This document shows positions 1 to 9,589 of a stretch of 64,000 nucleotides of DNA, in pieces; positions within the stretch are counted from its first letter, which is position 1; every line of letters starts with the position of its first letter. Origin of the DNA: an uncultured Prevotellaceae bacterium (lineage in GTDB: Bacteria; Bacteroidota; Bacteroidia; Bacteroidales; Bacteroidaceae); assembly GCA_900313615.1 (NCBI GenBank), contig OMRP01000003.1:62001-126000 (forward strand). The letters run 5' to 3'. Made by a program: the position numbers and the translations under genes. The notes beneath the pieces were generated by a model. That model saw only the letters and a list, made by a program, of their open reading frames with translations. It did not search any database and was not told the origin of the DNA.

Positions 1-2902
1 TATAAGGGCAGTTGTTACATCTTTTTTCATCCTGGGTTGGCTCGAAAGATGTTTTGGGGTTAAACATCTCTTCCACCACTTCCTGAAGCTTTTTCATGAA
101 ATCATCACGATAGATAGCCACATCATCAATGTGTTTTTTCCCTATTTTGAGTATTGGATTGTAATCCATGGCTGCCGCTTTTTGTATAAACAAAAGAGCG
201 GGACGCACCTTCTGATGCTCTTCATTATGCCATTTGCTGACAATCAATGAATAAATAAATGTCTGTAGGTAATAGTCACTGTGCTTGGAAATGTAATCTT
301 GGCTAAAGATGGCTTCGACATCGGGTAGGTCGCCTTGGACCTTGCTTCCTGTCTTGTAGTCAAGAACACGCATGTAACGTGTACCATCTTCATCGGTTTC
401 CTGATCCCAGCGGTCTATCACGCCTCCATATTTCAGATGATGTTCATCGGCGGTGCCGGCAAAGAGGGTTAACTCGTCGTAAACGTCTTTTTCCAAAAAT
501 TTAATGGTGAAAGGTGCTAATTCTTGGTCCACGTTCAGCAACTGTTTAAGATACTTGATGATGACGGAGCGGTTTAGCAACTGCAATCCGTTATATTCTG
601 GTACCCTTTTTACATTTCTTTTTATGTTGAAATATTCTTCTTTAAAGGCTTCGTCTACGCATTGTTCAATGATTTCAGGATGGTGAAGCGCATACTCCAC
701 ATCGCATTTGTCAACGTGGTATTGATGTGGCATCTTAAACTTGTATAAGATTTCAGCAGCCTTATGGAAAATGGAACCAAACATCATGTTGTCTATGTCT
801 TCGTCGGTATCATTGGGTTCTTTTATGTTGCAAAGATAGTTGTAATAGAAGATGAGCGGACAGCGAAGGTAACGGTTGATGGCTGTGGGCGACAAGGCTT
901 TCTTCTCGTCGGTGGTGAATCTTTGGCGTAACTTCTCCATGATGACGTCATCTTTCTCAATGGGCTCGGGGCGGAAGTTAAGGGGCTTGATTTCTGTCAA
1001 CAGACTTTTTCGTTCGATGATATGTGTGGCATCGACTAGCATCTGAAGCATGAAACGACTCATCTCTCCACTGTGGCGGTTGTCGGGCACATTACAATAG
1101 ACAAAGGAAACATCTTCGGCGCGTTGTAACATCCTATAGAAATAATAGGAGTAGATGGTTGACTGGTGCTCTGGGGTGGACAGTCCGTAGGCCTGGCGTA
1201 TGACATAAGGAATAAGTGAGGTGCTGCTACTCGCCTTGGGCATGTTCTTTTCGTTGCACGATAATACGAGCAAATGCTTGAAGTCGAGATTGCGGGTCTC
1301 CAACACTCCCATCACCTGTAAACCTACTGCGGGCTCGCCATGGAAAGGAACGGTGGTGGTGTCTACTATTTGGGTGAACAAACGCTGTAAAGTGATGATG
1401 TCTACAGATAAGTCACCGCTATCCATCAACCCTGAAAGACGGTTGAGTATGGTGTATACACGGTAGACGGTTTCTTTCAAAAGTGGGTCGGTTTCTTTTT
1501 GCGTACTTTCGTCGATGGTCTTGCCAAGCAGTTTGATAATGGCTGTTAAGTACGACAACATTTGACGGCTGGATGAATAGGTCTTCGTTTCGTCGTCCTT
1601 GGTGTCAATATCCATGAACAAAAGAGACAGTTTTTCATCGTCTTGCAACTCCTGACGTGTGGGAAAATAACGACGAGCGTTCTGCAATTCTTGCAATAGG
1701 TGGGAGGCTGCTTCTGAAATACAGACAGTTAGGGGGTGTAGCAGAACGTTCTTGACGTAGGTGAGACGGTATTTGTCGGTATTGCGAGGGTGACCGATGG
1801 TTTGCATCTCTATCAAACGCATAACAAAAGAGTATACAGGTGATAGCCGCAAGGGTAGGCCAGAGGTGATGTTGATGGGTCCGGCAGAGGAGGGCATACT
1901 GTGTATTACCGATGGCAACAATGATTCATCGCATAGTACGATGGCTGTGTCTGGACGGGCTGAAGGGGTAGGTGTTGACTTCAACCACGTGTCCACATAA
2001 CGGGCCTGAATATCCTGCGATGGGGCACTGATAAAGGTGATGTTCTTTTCGCAACGGAAATTATCGTATATAGCCTCGTCGTCACCGAACTCATTGGGAA
2101 AGAGTGTCAACTGTTGATTGATGTAGTAACCTGGGTCGCTCTCATTCATGTCCTTCTTTAGGTAATAGTTGTCGAAATCCCAATAGAAATGGGCTTTTTT
2201 CTCGGCTTTCACCATGTTGAACAGTTTCTTTTCCGAGGCACTCAGTACATGAAAACCAACAAAGATATAATGATCATGGGGTAGGGTAAGGGATGATGAT
2301 TCTGCCACCTCACGGAAGATGGATCCTTCATAGCCCAGTCCTTGTGAAGACAAGCAATCATTGAAATGGTGGTATATAGTGCCAAGTTGACTCCATAGAC
2401 GGAGAAACCGTTCTTTCAGTTTGGTATCGTGATTGTCTGTCCAGTTGCTGAAAAACCGCTTCAGTGCTTCTTTTTGTGTATCACCGAGAAAAGAAGTGTC
2501 ATCGAAATAATGTTGGTCTTTCACATTGGCATAGACACGGTCGGGATTGGCTAAGTTCTTGTCCACATCGTCGAAATCGGCTAGCAACAGCTGTCCCCAA
2601 CCATAAAAGAGGTCTAGACTTTCATCCATGCCCGTACATTCAAGGTAACACTTATGCAGGTCGCAAATGGACTTGATAGGGTCGGCCACAATTCTATGGG
2701 ATTGCAACCTAAACAACTCGCTGATAGTTGTGTAGCGAGGACTCCATAATGGTTTCGCCGATTGGTCCATCAATTCATTGTCCAAAAACAACGAAGCTCG
2801 CTTGTTGGGAAACACAACACACACATGCGACAAGTCATGGCCGTATTTCTTCAATAGGTCTGCGGCCACATAACTCAAAAAAGATTTATTTCTTTCCATC
2901 AT
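1..2902 (-). CDS. AddB-like PD-(D/E)XK exonuclease subunit (3' end outside the window)
   Basis: Minus-strand reading frame open from an ATG-ATG pair at 2902 to the window edge (about 967 residues seen). The start directly follows an in-frame TAA. Near residue 681 there is an LRCP motif, near 847 a nuclease core (VLDYKTGS), and near 962-965 CNNC. This is the AddB arrangement, in which one Cys before and three after the nuclease motif hold an iron-sulfur cluster; the fourth Cys would lie beyond the edge. The N-terminal part resembles an inactivated helicase, as in AddB. It lies 32 bp downstream of the AddA-like gene on the same strand, so the two probably form one double-strand-break resection enzyme. 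Family assignment is by motifs; I cannot rule out a related Cas4/RecB-fold nuclease of the same operon type. Confidence 0.85.
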   Translation of the reverse strand, partial: MMERNKSFLSYVAADLLKKYGHDLSHVCVVFPNKRASLFLDNELMDQSAKPLWSPRYTTISELFRLQSHRIVADPIKSICDLHKCYLECTGMDESLDLFYGWGQLLLADFDDVDKNLANPDRVYANVKDQHYFDDTSFLGDTQKEALKRFFSNWTDNHDTKLKERFLRLWSQLGTIYHHFNDCLSSQGLGYEGSIFREVAESSSLTLPHDHYIFVGFHVLSASEKKLFNMVKAEKKAHFYWDFDNYYLKKDMNESDPGYYINQQLTLFPNEFGDDEAIYDNFRCEKNITFISAPSQDIQARYVDTWLKSTPTPSARPDTAIVLCDESLLPSVIHSMPSSAGPINITSGLPLRLSPVYSFVMRLIEMQTIGHPRNTDKYRLTYVKNVLLHPLTVCISEAASHLLQELQNARRYFPTRQELQDDEKLSLLFMDIDTKDDETKTYSSSRQMLSYLTAIIKLLGKTIDESTQKETDPLLKETVYRVYTILNRLSGLMDSGDLSVDIITLQRLFTQIVDTTTVPFHGEPAVGLQVMGVLETRNLDFKHLLVLSCNEKNMPKASSSTSLIPYVIRQAYGLSTPEHQSTIYSYYFYRMLQRAEDVSFVYCNVPDNRHSGEMSRFMLQMLVDATHIIERKSLLTEIKPLNFRPEPIEKDDVIMEKLRQRFTTDEKKALSPTAINRYLRCPLIFYYNYLCNIKEPNDTDEDIDNMMFGSIFHKAAEILYKFKMPHQYHVDKCDVEYALHHPEIIEQCVDEAFKEEYFNIKRNVKRVPEYNGLQLLNRSVIIKYLKQLLNVDQELAPFTIKFLEKDVYDELTLFAGTADEHHLKYGGVIDRWDQETDEDGTRYMRVLDYKTGSKVQGDLPDVEAIFSQDYISKHSDYYLQTFIYSLIVSKWHNEEHQKVRPALLFIQKAAAMDYNPILKIGKKHIDDVAIYRDDFMKKLQEVVEEMFNPKTSFEPTQDEKRCNNCPY

Positions 2903-2910
2903 AATTTATA

Positions 2911-2952
2911 CTTTCAACTCTATACCCTATACCTTCAAGCTTCAAGCTTCAA
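2911..2952 (-). repeat. Six phased 7-nt repeats at the addA 3' end
   Basis: On the plus strand the stretch splits exactly into CTTTCAA, CTCTATA, CCCTATA, CCTTCAA, GCTTCAA, GCTTCAA. In the mRNA sense it is purine-rich. The repeats run into the last codons of the helicase gene and fill the gap before the nuclease start. Confidence 0.8.
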
Positions 2953-5900
2953 CACTAAACCATTATACACATACCACAGATAACCTTCCACATCCTGGTA
3001 CCCCATGCTCCCTATCAATTCCATATAATGCTTCACTTGTTGATGATGCTCATCTTTGGGCTTGCCAAATTTGAAGTCCACCACTACCACTTTGCCATCG
3101 TGAATCATTACTCGGTCGGGACGGGGACGATGGCTTTCGTTGCTTGATGGCGTAGGATTGAGAATGGTGCATTCTGTTAATACTTCCCAACGGCCAGAAT
3201 ACCAGTCTTTTATATACTCGTCTTTCATGTTGAGCTCCAACAGTCGCTTCACATCGGAGACACTGACATCATCGTTGTAAAGCACACCGCCCATCTCCAA
3301 CTCTTTGAGTACAATTTCAATATCGTCGAAGGTGATGATACGGGCAAACACCTCATGAAGAACACTTCCTATTTGCATGTAATGGTTGTGTGTGTTCTCT
3401 TCTTCTTCATTTAAGTAGCGGTTGCTCTCGTTGCTCTGAGTAAACGATGTGGCAAGGGGGAATGAGCGTAGATGAAGTGGTAGGGGACTCTCTTTTTGCA
3501 GGAAGACATTCTGGGTATTCTTACCTTCCGCTTTCTCCTCATTCTTGGACTGGGGCGAGGATATCGTTCCATACTCAAAAATGATTTTTTCTCCTTCGTA
3601 GGCTATATCTTTAAAACCGTCATCGTCTAATTTGATAACCAAGGGTGATTGGTCTCCTGTCTCGGAAGACTTCTTTCTTATCTCTTCGGTTACATTCTCA
3701 ATTACAGCCTCTATCATTCCACTACGTGTACTCTTGGCATCTGTCTTTCCAAAAACCACCAGTCCTTTTTTGGCTCGGGTGAAGGCAACATATAGCAGGT
3801 TGAGGTTGTCCATCGTGTTTTCTAGACATTCCTTGTAGTAGTCGTCTGCATACATGCTGTTGGCAACTTTCTTGCTGTAGGAGACCGAGACAATTGGCAA
3901 TTGGTCATAGGGGCGTTCTTTTTGGTCAGGTTCACACCAAATCTTGGTCCTATTGTTTTCAAGATCCCATTCACAGAAGGGGATGATAACATGTTCAAAC
4001 TCCAATCCTTTGCTCCTATGGATTGATACTATGCGTACGCCATTTACAGCCACGGACTGAACGGTTTTCTTGAATAATTCATCATCCCAAAAATTGAGGA
4101 AACCATCAATGTCTGCAATATTGTCGGATTGAAACTCGCGTAAATGGTCGAAAAAAGTGCAAATATAGGGATCTTGTCCCTCTAATTGATCTAATTCAAG
4201 TAATGTGAAGAGTTTTTCCACTAATTCGTAGAGGGGCATCGACAACAATTCCATGCGGTTTTCCTCCAACTCGCGAGGGAGGGCAAGGCGCTGTGCCCCT
4301 TCTTCTACAAATAGTTCGCTCGTCGGAGTGGTTTCACGTCGGATGCGACGTTGCCAGATATTTGATAGTATGGCTCTGTTCAGTATATCGTCGGGATGGT
4401 TCAGATAACGTAGTGCAATGATGATGGCATTGACAGAAAGTGAGGCGTCAAGACGGAATGCCAAATCGCTTACAATGGGTATGTCGCTGTGTTCCAGGAA
4501 ATATTTGGCAATAGCACTGATGTCTTTGTTCTCACGGATAAGAATAGCGATATTTGTATAGGGAATGCCGTTACTTACCAATTGGGAGATGTGTTTCAAC
4601 ATGGCATCAAGGGCTTGTTTTCTGAAATCTTCTTTGACTTTGCCTTTGTCAAACAGACTTACGCGAACATAGCCTTCATTCGGTCTGGCTGATGGTATTT
4701 TCTGTTCCACATCCTTGTAGGCTATGGAAATCTGTTCCGAATCCGAATCCAACACGCCTTTTTCTGATAGCAAGCTGCATTCTTCTTGGATGGCGGCTTT
4801 GAAGAAGGCGTTGTTGAAGGTGATGACACGGCGTGATGAACGGCGGTTCCAACACAATGATTGGTTGTCTTCATGAACCATCTCTTCTATATCCTTTCCA
4901 AAGCGCTCTGTAAAATGGGTGCGTATATTATTGAGTAAACTCCAGTCTCCGTCACGCCAGCGGTAGATGCTTTGCTTCACATCGCCCACAATGAGGTTGT
5001 GCCCACCTTTGCTCATACAGTCCAACATAAGCACCTTGAAATTGTTCCATTGCACCTGACTGGTGTCCTGGAACTCGTCTATCATGATATGATTCAGATA
5101 GGCGCCAATCTTCTCATACACGAACGGGGCATCGTCTTGTCCTATCATCGCACGTAAGAGATGTTGTGTGTCGCTCAAGAAAAAACTGTTGGTTTCTTGG
5201 TTCAGAAGTTGCAATTCATCATCTATAGTGGTCAAAAGACTTAATTGGTAGAGATGTGCCCGGGTAAGTTCGGCGGTGTAGATGTCATAGCTTGCCTTTT
5301 TTCTATAGTTCTCTGCTTCATTGATGAGACTGACTAAACAACTGTTGGCCAAACTGCGTACATCTGCTTTACGAGCACTTGTACCAACCCAGGCTTCGGC
5401 GCTCTCCATACAATCGCTGACTTTGCTAGATTTGCCCAATATGTCATCATCATATTTCCCTTTTTTCAGGTCACGGAAATAAGTAAAGATGCCTTTGCTT
5501 TTTCCTTTAAGGTCTTCGGCGCCTAGGTCATGGTCTTCAAGTAATTGAAAAAAGGTATTGCCATACTTCATCAAACCATTCTTCTTTGTGGCGATAATTT
5601 TTCTTAGCTCCTCGTTCACTAAAGCCAAAGGGGTTTTACCGTTACTACCTTTCTCCGTCAGTTGCTGCAGCTTTTCGCGGTGTTTTTTGTAATGGTCTTT
5701 GAAAATGTTATTACCAAATTCCTTGATGCCATAAATGACATTCCAATTCTTGCTTTCTTCAATGTTTTCATTCATGTAGTCGAGGATAGCCTGAAAAACT
5801 TGGTCATTCTTTTGGAGGTTGTCTATCATGCGGTCTACAGCCAAGTCTTTCAATTCTTCTTCATTAAGCGACACACGGAGATTGGCTGTCAACTGAAGTT

Positions 5901-6294
5901 CATGGGCCATATTGCGGAGTACCACTTGGAAAAAACTGTCTATGGTCATCACCCTGAATTGGTCATAATTAGAAAGCAAGTTTGATAAGGCGGTCATCGC
6001 CCTCTCACGGATAGAATCATCCGCCCAAGGTGTGCCATGGCTCTCCTCCAACCCCTTTTTCACCTCAGAAAAATAGTCTTTTGAATCTGGTAAACCATTT
6101 GCGATACCGTACAATTGGCTGAGGATACGCATTTTCATCTCTTCTGTGGCTTTGTTGGTAAAGGTCACGGCCAAAATGTTACGGTAACTATCGGGCTTCT
6201 CAATGAGCAGGCGGATATATTCCACGGCCAAACGGAACGTCTTCCCGCTGCCTGCGCTGGATTTATAAACGGTCAAAGGGTAGTTCTTCATCAT
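2935..6294 (-). CDS. AddA-like UvrD-family helicase-nuclease
   Basis: A protein of 1119 residues. Helicase motifs appear in order: Walker A (SSAGSGKT, about residue 11), motif Ia (TFTNKATEEM), Walker B (IDEFQDT, about 400), VGDVKQSIYRWR, the SIHRSKGLEF motif in the last third and VAFTRAKKGL. A C-terminal PD-(D/E)XK nuclease follows: RPDRV near 1058 and VVDFKFGK near 1075. This is the domain order of AddA. With the adjacent AddB-like protein it should unwind and trim double-strand breaks for RecA. A -7 box at 6312-6319 lies 17 nt upstream of the ATG-ATG start. The gene order here is helicase first, nuclease partner second. Confidence 0.9.
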   Translation of the reverse strand: MMKNYPLTVYKSSAGSGKTFRLAVEYIRLLIEKPDSYRNILAVTFTNKATEEMKMRILSQLYGIANGLPDSKDYFSEVKKGLEESHGTPWADDSIRERAMTALSNLLSNYDQFRVMTIDSFFQVVLRNMAHELQLTANLRVSLNEEELKDLAVDRMIDNLQKNDQVFQAILDYMNENIEESKNWNVIYGIKEFGNNIFKDHYKKHREKLQQLTEKGSNGKTPLALVNEELRKIIATKKNGLMKYGNTFFQLLEDHDLGAEDLKGKSKGIFTYFRDLKKGKYDDDILGKSSKVSDCMESAEAWVGTSARKADVRSLANSCLVSLINEAENYRKKASYDIYTAELTRAHLYQLSLLTTIDDELQLLNQETNSFFLSDTQHLLRAMIGQDDAPFVYEKIGAYLNHIMIDEFQDTSQVQWNNFKVLMLDCMSKGGHNLIVGDVKQSIYRWRDGDWSLLNNIRTHFTERFGKDIEEMVHEDNQSLCWNRRSSRRVITFNNAFFKAAIQEECSLLSEKGVLDSDSEQISIAYKDVEQKIPSARPNEGYVRVSLFDKGKVKEDFRKQALDAMLKHISQLVSNGIPYTNIAILIRENKDISAIAKYFLEHSDIPIVSDLAFRLDASLSVNAIIIALRYLNHPDDILNRAILSNIWQRRIRRETTPTSELFVEEGAQRLALPRELEENRMELLSMPLYELVEKLFTLLELDQLEGQDPYICTFFDHLREFQSDNIADIDGFLNFWDDELFKKTVQSVAVNGVRIVSIHRSKGLEFEHVIIPFCEWDLENNRTKIWCEPDQKERPYDQLPIVSVSYSKKVANSMYADDYYKECLENTMDNLNLLYVAFTRAKKGLVVFGKTDAKSTRSGMIEAVIENVTEEIRKKSSETGDQSPLVIKLDDDGFKDIAYEGEKIIFEYGTISSPQSKNEEKAEGKNTQNVFLQKESPLPLHLRSFPLATSFTQSNESNRYLNEEEENTHNHYMQIGSVLHEVFARIITFDDIEIVLKELEMGGVLYNDDVSVSDVKRLLELNMKDEYIKDWYSGRWEVLTECTILNPTPSSNESHRPRPDRVMIHDGKVVVVDFKFGKPKDEHHQQVKHYMELIGSMGYQDVEGYLWYVYNGLVLKLEA

Positions 6295-6311
6295 TCTTGA
6301 TTATTATATGG

Positions 6312-6319
6312 CAAAAATA
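6312..6319 (-). promoter_or_regulatory. -7 promoter box of the AddA-like gene
   Basis: Reads TATTTTTG on the minus strand, matching the Bacteroidetes TAnnTTTG box, just upstream of the helicase start. No clear -33 TTG at the usual distance. Confidence 0.5.
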
Positions 6320-6336
6320 TAAAAAAAAAGAGAATA

Positions 6337-6384
6337 ATACAAATAAATGAGGATAATCCAAAGATTATCCTCATTTATTTGTAT
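6337..6384 (-). terminator. rpoD terminator: perfect 22-bp inverted repeat
   Basis: Arms at 6337-6358 and 6363-6384 are perfectly complementary over 22 bp with a 4-nt loop (CAAA). In the rpoD reading direction the second arm is followed by a long T tract. It separates rpoD from the helicase gene. The stem is unusually long and AT-rich for a simple terminator. Confidence 0.75.
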
Positions 6385-6429
6385 CTCGTTAACTTGTTAT
6401 TTCTTTATGACAAATAACTTCATGATTCT

Positions 6430-7302
6430 TTATCCCAAGTATTTCATCAGAATACGGGCATTGCCACTGTCGCGGAGCTTGGCAATGCTCTTCTCGCGGA
6501 TTTGGCGTACACGTTCACGGGTAAGGCCCAACTGGTCGCCTATCTCTTCCAAACCTTTCTCGTGGCATCCGATGCCGAAGCACTCACGAATAATTGTTAT
6601 CTCACGGTCTTTGAGCACTTTGTTAAGCACGGAATTTAATTCCAATGCCATCGACTCATGGTCTACCTGACGGTCAGTTCGACTGTCGTCACCGCTGGGC
6701 ATCACATCGAGCATACAGTTTTCCTCTCCATCCTGGAAGGGGGCGTCGATAGACACATGATGTCCGTCGGCCATCAGACTCTGGCCAATTTTCTCTTCGT
6801 CGAGGTTGGTGGCTTCGGAAAGTTCCGAAACGGAGGGGTGACGTTGGTTTTCTTGCTCAAACTTATTAATCTCATGATTAATCTTGCTCAGCGAACCTAC
6901 TTGATTCAAAGGCAGACGTACAATGCGGCTCTGCTCAGCAATAGCCTGCAGGATACTCTGACGAATCCACCATACTGCATAAGAAATGAACTTGAAACCA
7001 CGGGTCTCATCAAATTTCTGGGCAGCCTTAATCAAACCGATGTTACCCTCGTCAATCAAATCAGTAAGGGTTAGTCCCTGATGTTGGTATTGCTTGGCTA
7101 CAGACACAACAAATCGAAGATTGGCAGTCACCAACTTATCCTTGGCACGCTCTCCCTCAGGACCTCCTTTCTTAATTTTTTGGGCGAGCTCAATTTCTTC
7201 GTCTATGGAAATGAGCGGGGCACGGCCTATTTCTACAAGATATTTGTCCAAAGCCTCGCTGGAACGGTTGGTAATGCTCTTCTGGATTTTTAATTGCCTC
7301 AT
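6430..7302 (-). CDS. rpoD: Primary RNA polymerase sigma factor (sigma-70 type)
   Basis: A protein of 290 residues, the short Bacteroidetes housekeeping sigma that lacks region 1.1. Region 1.2 is at the N-terminus (DKYLVEIGRAPLI). Region 2 has the core-binding and -10 recognition segments (NLRFVVSVAKQYQ, GLIKAAQKFDETRGFKFISYAVWWIRQ). Region 3 follows, and region 4 has the helix-turn-helix near the end (GLEEIGDQLGLTRERVRQI). It recognises the TTG / TAnnTTTG promoters seen across this window. The gene has its own promoter at 7375-7403 and a strong inverted-repeat terminator. Start chosen at MRQLKIQKS, the conserved N-terminus of this family. Confidence 0.95.
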   Translation of the reverse strand: MRQLKIQKSITNRSSEALDKYLVEIGRAPLISIDEEIELAQKIKKGGPEGERAKDKLVTANLRFVVSVAKQYQHQGLTLTDLIDEGNIGLIKAAQKFDETRGFKFISYAVWWIRQSILQAIAEQSRIVRLPLNQVGSLSKINHEINKFEQENQRHPSVSELSEATNLDEEKIGQSLMADGHHVSIDAPFQDGEENCMLDVMPSGDDSRTDRQVDHESMALELNSVLNKVLKDREITIIRECFGIGCHEKGLEEIGDQLGLTRERVRQIREKSIAKLRDSGNARILMKYLG

Positions 7303-7374
7303 TGTCTAATACCCTAAAAACGTCTAACTATTTGAAATACAATCTGATAACGGAATATTAACCGAAAATCTCTG

Positions 7375-7403
7375 CAAAATTATAATTTTTTTTTGATATA
7401 CAA
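7375..7403 (-). promoter_or_regulatory. rpoD promoter
   Basis: The minus strand reads TAATTTTG at 7382-7375 and TTG at 7403-7401, separated by 18 nt. This fits the Bacteroidetes vegetative consensus. The leader would be about 70 nt. Confidence 0.7.
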
Positions 7404-7462
7404 TGCTTTTTTGCGAATAAATATAGTTAAATAATACTAAATGCCTTCCCTTGGCAAAAATA

Positions 7463-7493
7463 AAAACTCCCCGGCTTAAAAGCCGGAGAGCCT
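7463..7493 (-). terminator. rpsA terminator
   Basis: In the rpsA direction an 11-bp stem (CTCTCCGGCTT with AAGCCGGGGAG, one G-T pair) with a very short loop is followed by TTTTTA. It starts about 25 nt past the rpsA stop. Confidence 0.85.
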
Positions 7494-7516
7494 ATATAAA
7501 TATGTGTCGAATGTGA

Positions 7517-9289
7517 TTATTGACCTTTTTCCATCTTGGCTTTCAGTTCAGCGAGCACATCGATGTCACCAAGTGTAGTTCCAGCTGCCACATTGTTGAT
7601 AGCAGATGCCTCTTCACGCTTCGGAGCGTGCTTGCGAGCGGCGGGCTTGCGGTCTTCCTTGTCCTCTTCGAAGGTACGGCTGTGTGAAAGGATGATGCGT
7701 TTGGTCTCCTTTACAAACTCTATCACCTTGAAGGGCAGTTCCTCACCTTGCTGGGCGCGTGTACCATCTTCTTTCTCCAAGTGCTTGGGAGTGGCAAAGC
7801 CTTCACCACCTTCGTTAAGGGTAATCACGGCACCTTTTTCCATCATCTCGCTAATCTTACCGATATGCACAGAACCTGGAGTGTAAAGTGTCTCGTAAGT
7901 ATCCCAAGGATTGTCCTCCAACTGCTTGTGACCGAGGCTCAGACGACGGTTGTCCTTGTCTATCTCCAGCACAACCACGTCGATGGGGGCACCCACCTGG
8001 GTAAACTCAGAAGGATGCTTAACCTTCTTGGTCCAAGAGAGGTCGCTGATGTGAATCAAGCCGTCAACACCTTCTTCCAACTCAACAAAAATACCAAAAT
8101 TGGTAAAGTTGCGCACTTTGGCAGTATGTTTGGAGTTGATGGGATATTTCACCTCGATGGTCTCCCAAGGATCTTCCTTCAACTGCTTGATGCCAAGAGA
8201 CATCTTGCGGTCGTCGCGGTCAAGGGTGAGGATAACGGCTTCCACCTCGTCGCCGACATGTAGGAACTCCTGGGCACTACGCAGGTGCTGGCTCCAGCTC
8301 ATCTCTGACACGTGGATTAAACCTTCCACACCAGGAGCGATTTCTACGAATGCTCCGTAGTCGGCGATAACAACAACCTTGCCCTTCACATGGTCACCCA
8401 CTTTCAGGTCAGCATCAAGAGCATCCCATGGATGCGGAGTGAGTTGCTTCAGACCCAAGGCGATGCGCTTCTTCTCATCGTCGAAGTCGAGAATCACCAC
8501 GTTGATCTTCTCATCGAGTTTCACAACTTCATGAGGATCGCTCACGCGGCCCCAAGACAAATCGGTGATGTGGATGAGTCCGTCAACGCCGCCAAGGTCA
8601 ACAAACACACCATAAGTGGTGATGTTCTTGACCGTGCCTTCGAGAACCTGGCCCTTCTCGAGCTTGCTGATAATCTCTTTCTTCTGGGCTTCCAACTCTG
8701 CCTCGATAAGGGCTTTGTGGGAAACAACCACATTGCGGAATTCCTGGTTGATCTTCACCACCTTGAACTCCATGGTTTTGCCTACGAACACATCGTAGTC
8801 GCGTATAGGATGAACATCAATCTGGCTGCCGGGGAGGAAGGCTTCAATGCCGAATACATCGACAATCATACCACCCTTAGTGCGGCACTTGATGTAACCT
8901 TGGATAACTTCTTCATTGTCAAGGGCGTTATTGACACGCTCCCAACTCTTGCTCAGACGAGCTTTCTTGTGCGAAAGAATCAGCTGACCTTTCTTGTCTT
9001 CCTGGTTCTCCACGTAAACTTCCACGATATCGCCCACCTTCAGGTCGGGGTTATAGCGGAATTCGCTGGCGGGGATAATACCGTCGCTCTTGTAACCGAT
9101 GTTGACAACAACTTCTTTCTTGTCAACAGAGATGACTTTACCATCAACCACTTGGTGTTCACTCACCTTGTTGAGGGTTTCATCATAAGCTTTCTGCAAG
9201 TCTTCTTTGCTTGCACCAGTGCTACTGCCATTCTCAAACTCTTCCCAGTTGAAGTCCTGCAGCGGCTCTACATTTTTAAGGTTCGACAT
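7517..9289 (-). CDS. rpsA: 30S ribosomal protein S1
   Basis: A protein of 590 residues built from about six S1/OB-fold repeats, each showing the pattern G..V.G.V..I..YG.FV......GL.H.S..SW (for example KGKVVVIADYGAFVEI and AKVRNFTNFGIFVEL). The N-terminus is acidic, which fits ribosome binding through S2. The C-terminal 50 residues are basic and charged. S1 helps mRNA bind the 30S subunit, which matters in Bacteroidetes because most genes here lack a Shine-Dalgarno sequence. The gene has its own promoter, a leader of about 85 nt holding a terminator-like hairpin, and a strong terminator. It is a single-gene unit next to rpoD. Confidence 0.95.
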   Translation of the reverse strand: MSNLKNVEPLQDFNWEEFENGSSTGASKEDLQKAYDETLNKVSEHQVVDGKVISVDKKEVVVNIGYKSDGIIPASEFRYNPDLKVGDIVEVYVENQEDKKGQLILSHKKARLSKSWERVNNALDNEEVIQGYIKCRTKGGMIVDVFGIEAFLPGSQIDVHPIRDYDVFVGKTMEFKVVKINQEFRNVVVSHKALIEAELEAQKKEIISKLEKGQVLEGTVKNITTYGVFVDLGGVDGLIHITDLSWGRVSDPHEVVKLDEKINVVILDFDDEKKRIALGLKQLTPHPWDALDADLKVGDHVKGKVVVIADYGAFVEIAPGVEGLIHVSEMSWSQHLRSAQEFLHVGDEVEAVILTLDRDDRKMSLGIKQLKEDPWETIEVKYPINSKHTAKVRNFTNFGIFVELEEGVDGLIHISDLSWTKKVKHPSEFTQVGAPIDVVVLEIDKDNRRLSLGHKQLEDNPWDTYETLYTPGSVHIGKISEMMEKGAVITLNEGGEGFATPKHLEKEDGTRAQQGEELPFKVIEFVKETKRIILSHSRTFEEDKEDRKPAARKHAPKREEASAINNVAAGTTLGDIDVLAELKAKMEKGQ

Positions 9290-9335
9290 AAATGAATTAA
9301 ATAAAAAATAATTAATAAAGTGAGACTTTATGGTT

Positions 9336-9359
9336 AAAAACGCCGTGCCAAAGCCGGCG
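9336..9359 (-). promoter_or_regulatory. Terminator-like hairpin in the rpsA leader
   Basis: Between the rpsA promoter and its ATG the minus strand reads CGCCG, a 9-nt loop, CGGCG and then TTTTT. This is the shape of an attenuator. An upstream GCCGATT segment can pair with the downstream AATCG/CGGC, giving a possible alternative fold. S1 is known to control its own synthesis in other bacteria; attenuation here is inferred. Confidence 0.5.
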
Positions 9360-9377
9360 ATTCGTCCAAATCGGCTG

Positions 9378-9407
9378 CAAAATTACAACTATTTTTCGAT
9401 ATTTCAA
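9378..9407 (-). promoter_or_regulatory. rpsA promoter
   Basis: TAATTTTG (9385-9378) with TTG (9407-9405) exactly 19 nt upstream on the minus strand. This is a full match to the Bacteroidetes consensus spacing. Confidence 0.85.
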
Positions 9408-9589
9408 TATTTTACACCTTGTTTTTTGCCATCAATCATTCTGCCAATGAATCTTTAAATATTCTTAACAGTTTTTCCAGACTATACATACTTATGCCAT
9501 CTTCATGATTTCTTGTCATTTTTTCTTTGTCAGGCATAATATTTGCTATATGAGTGTAGAGATAATAATAAAAATAGGAGGGCATAAAA
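9408..9589. other. Intergenic region between rpsA and the J-domain gene
   Basis: AT-rich and divergent. Apart from the rpsA promoter and leader described separately, I see only an AGGAGG-like ribosome site just before the J-domain start at 9590, which is unusual for this genome. No convincing -7 box for the J-domain gene (AATATTTG near 9540 is one base off). Confidence 0.5.

Noticed and set aside
8390-9295. Plus-strand frame of 301 codons
   Set aside because: Opposite rpsA; hydrophobic-biased shadow translation without recognisable domains.
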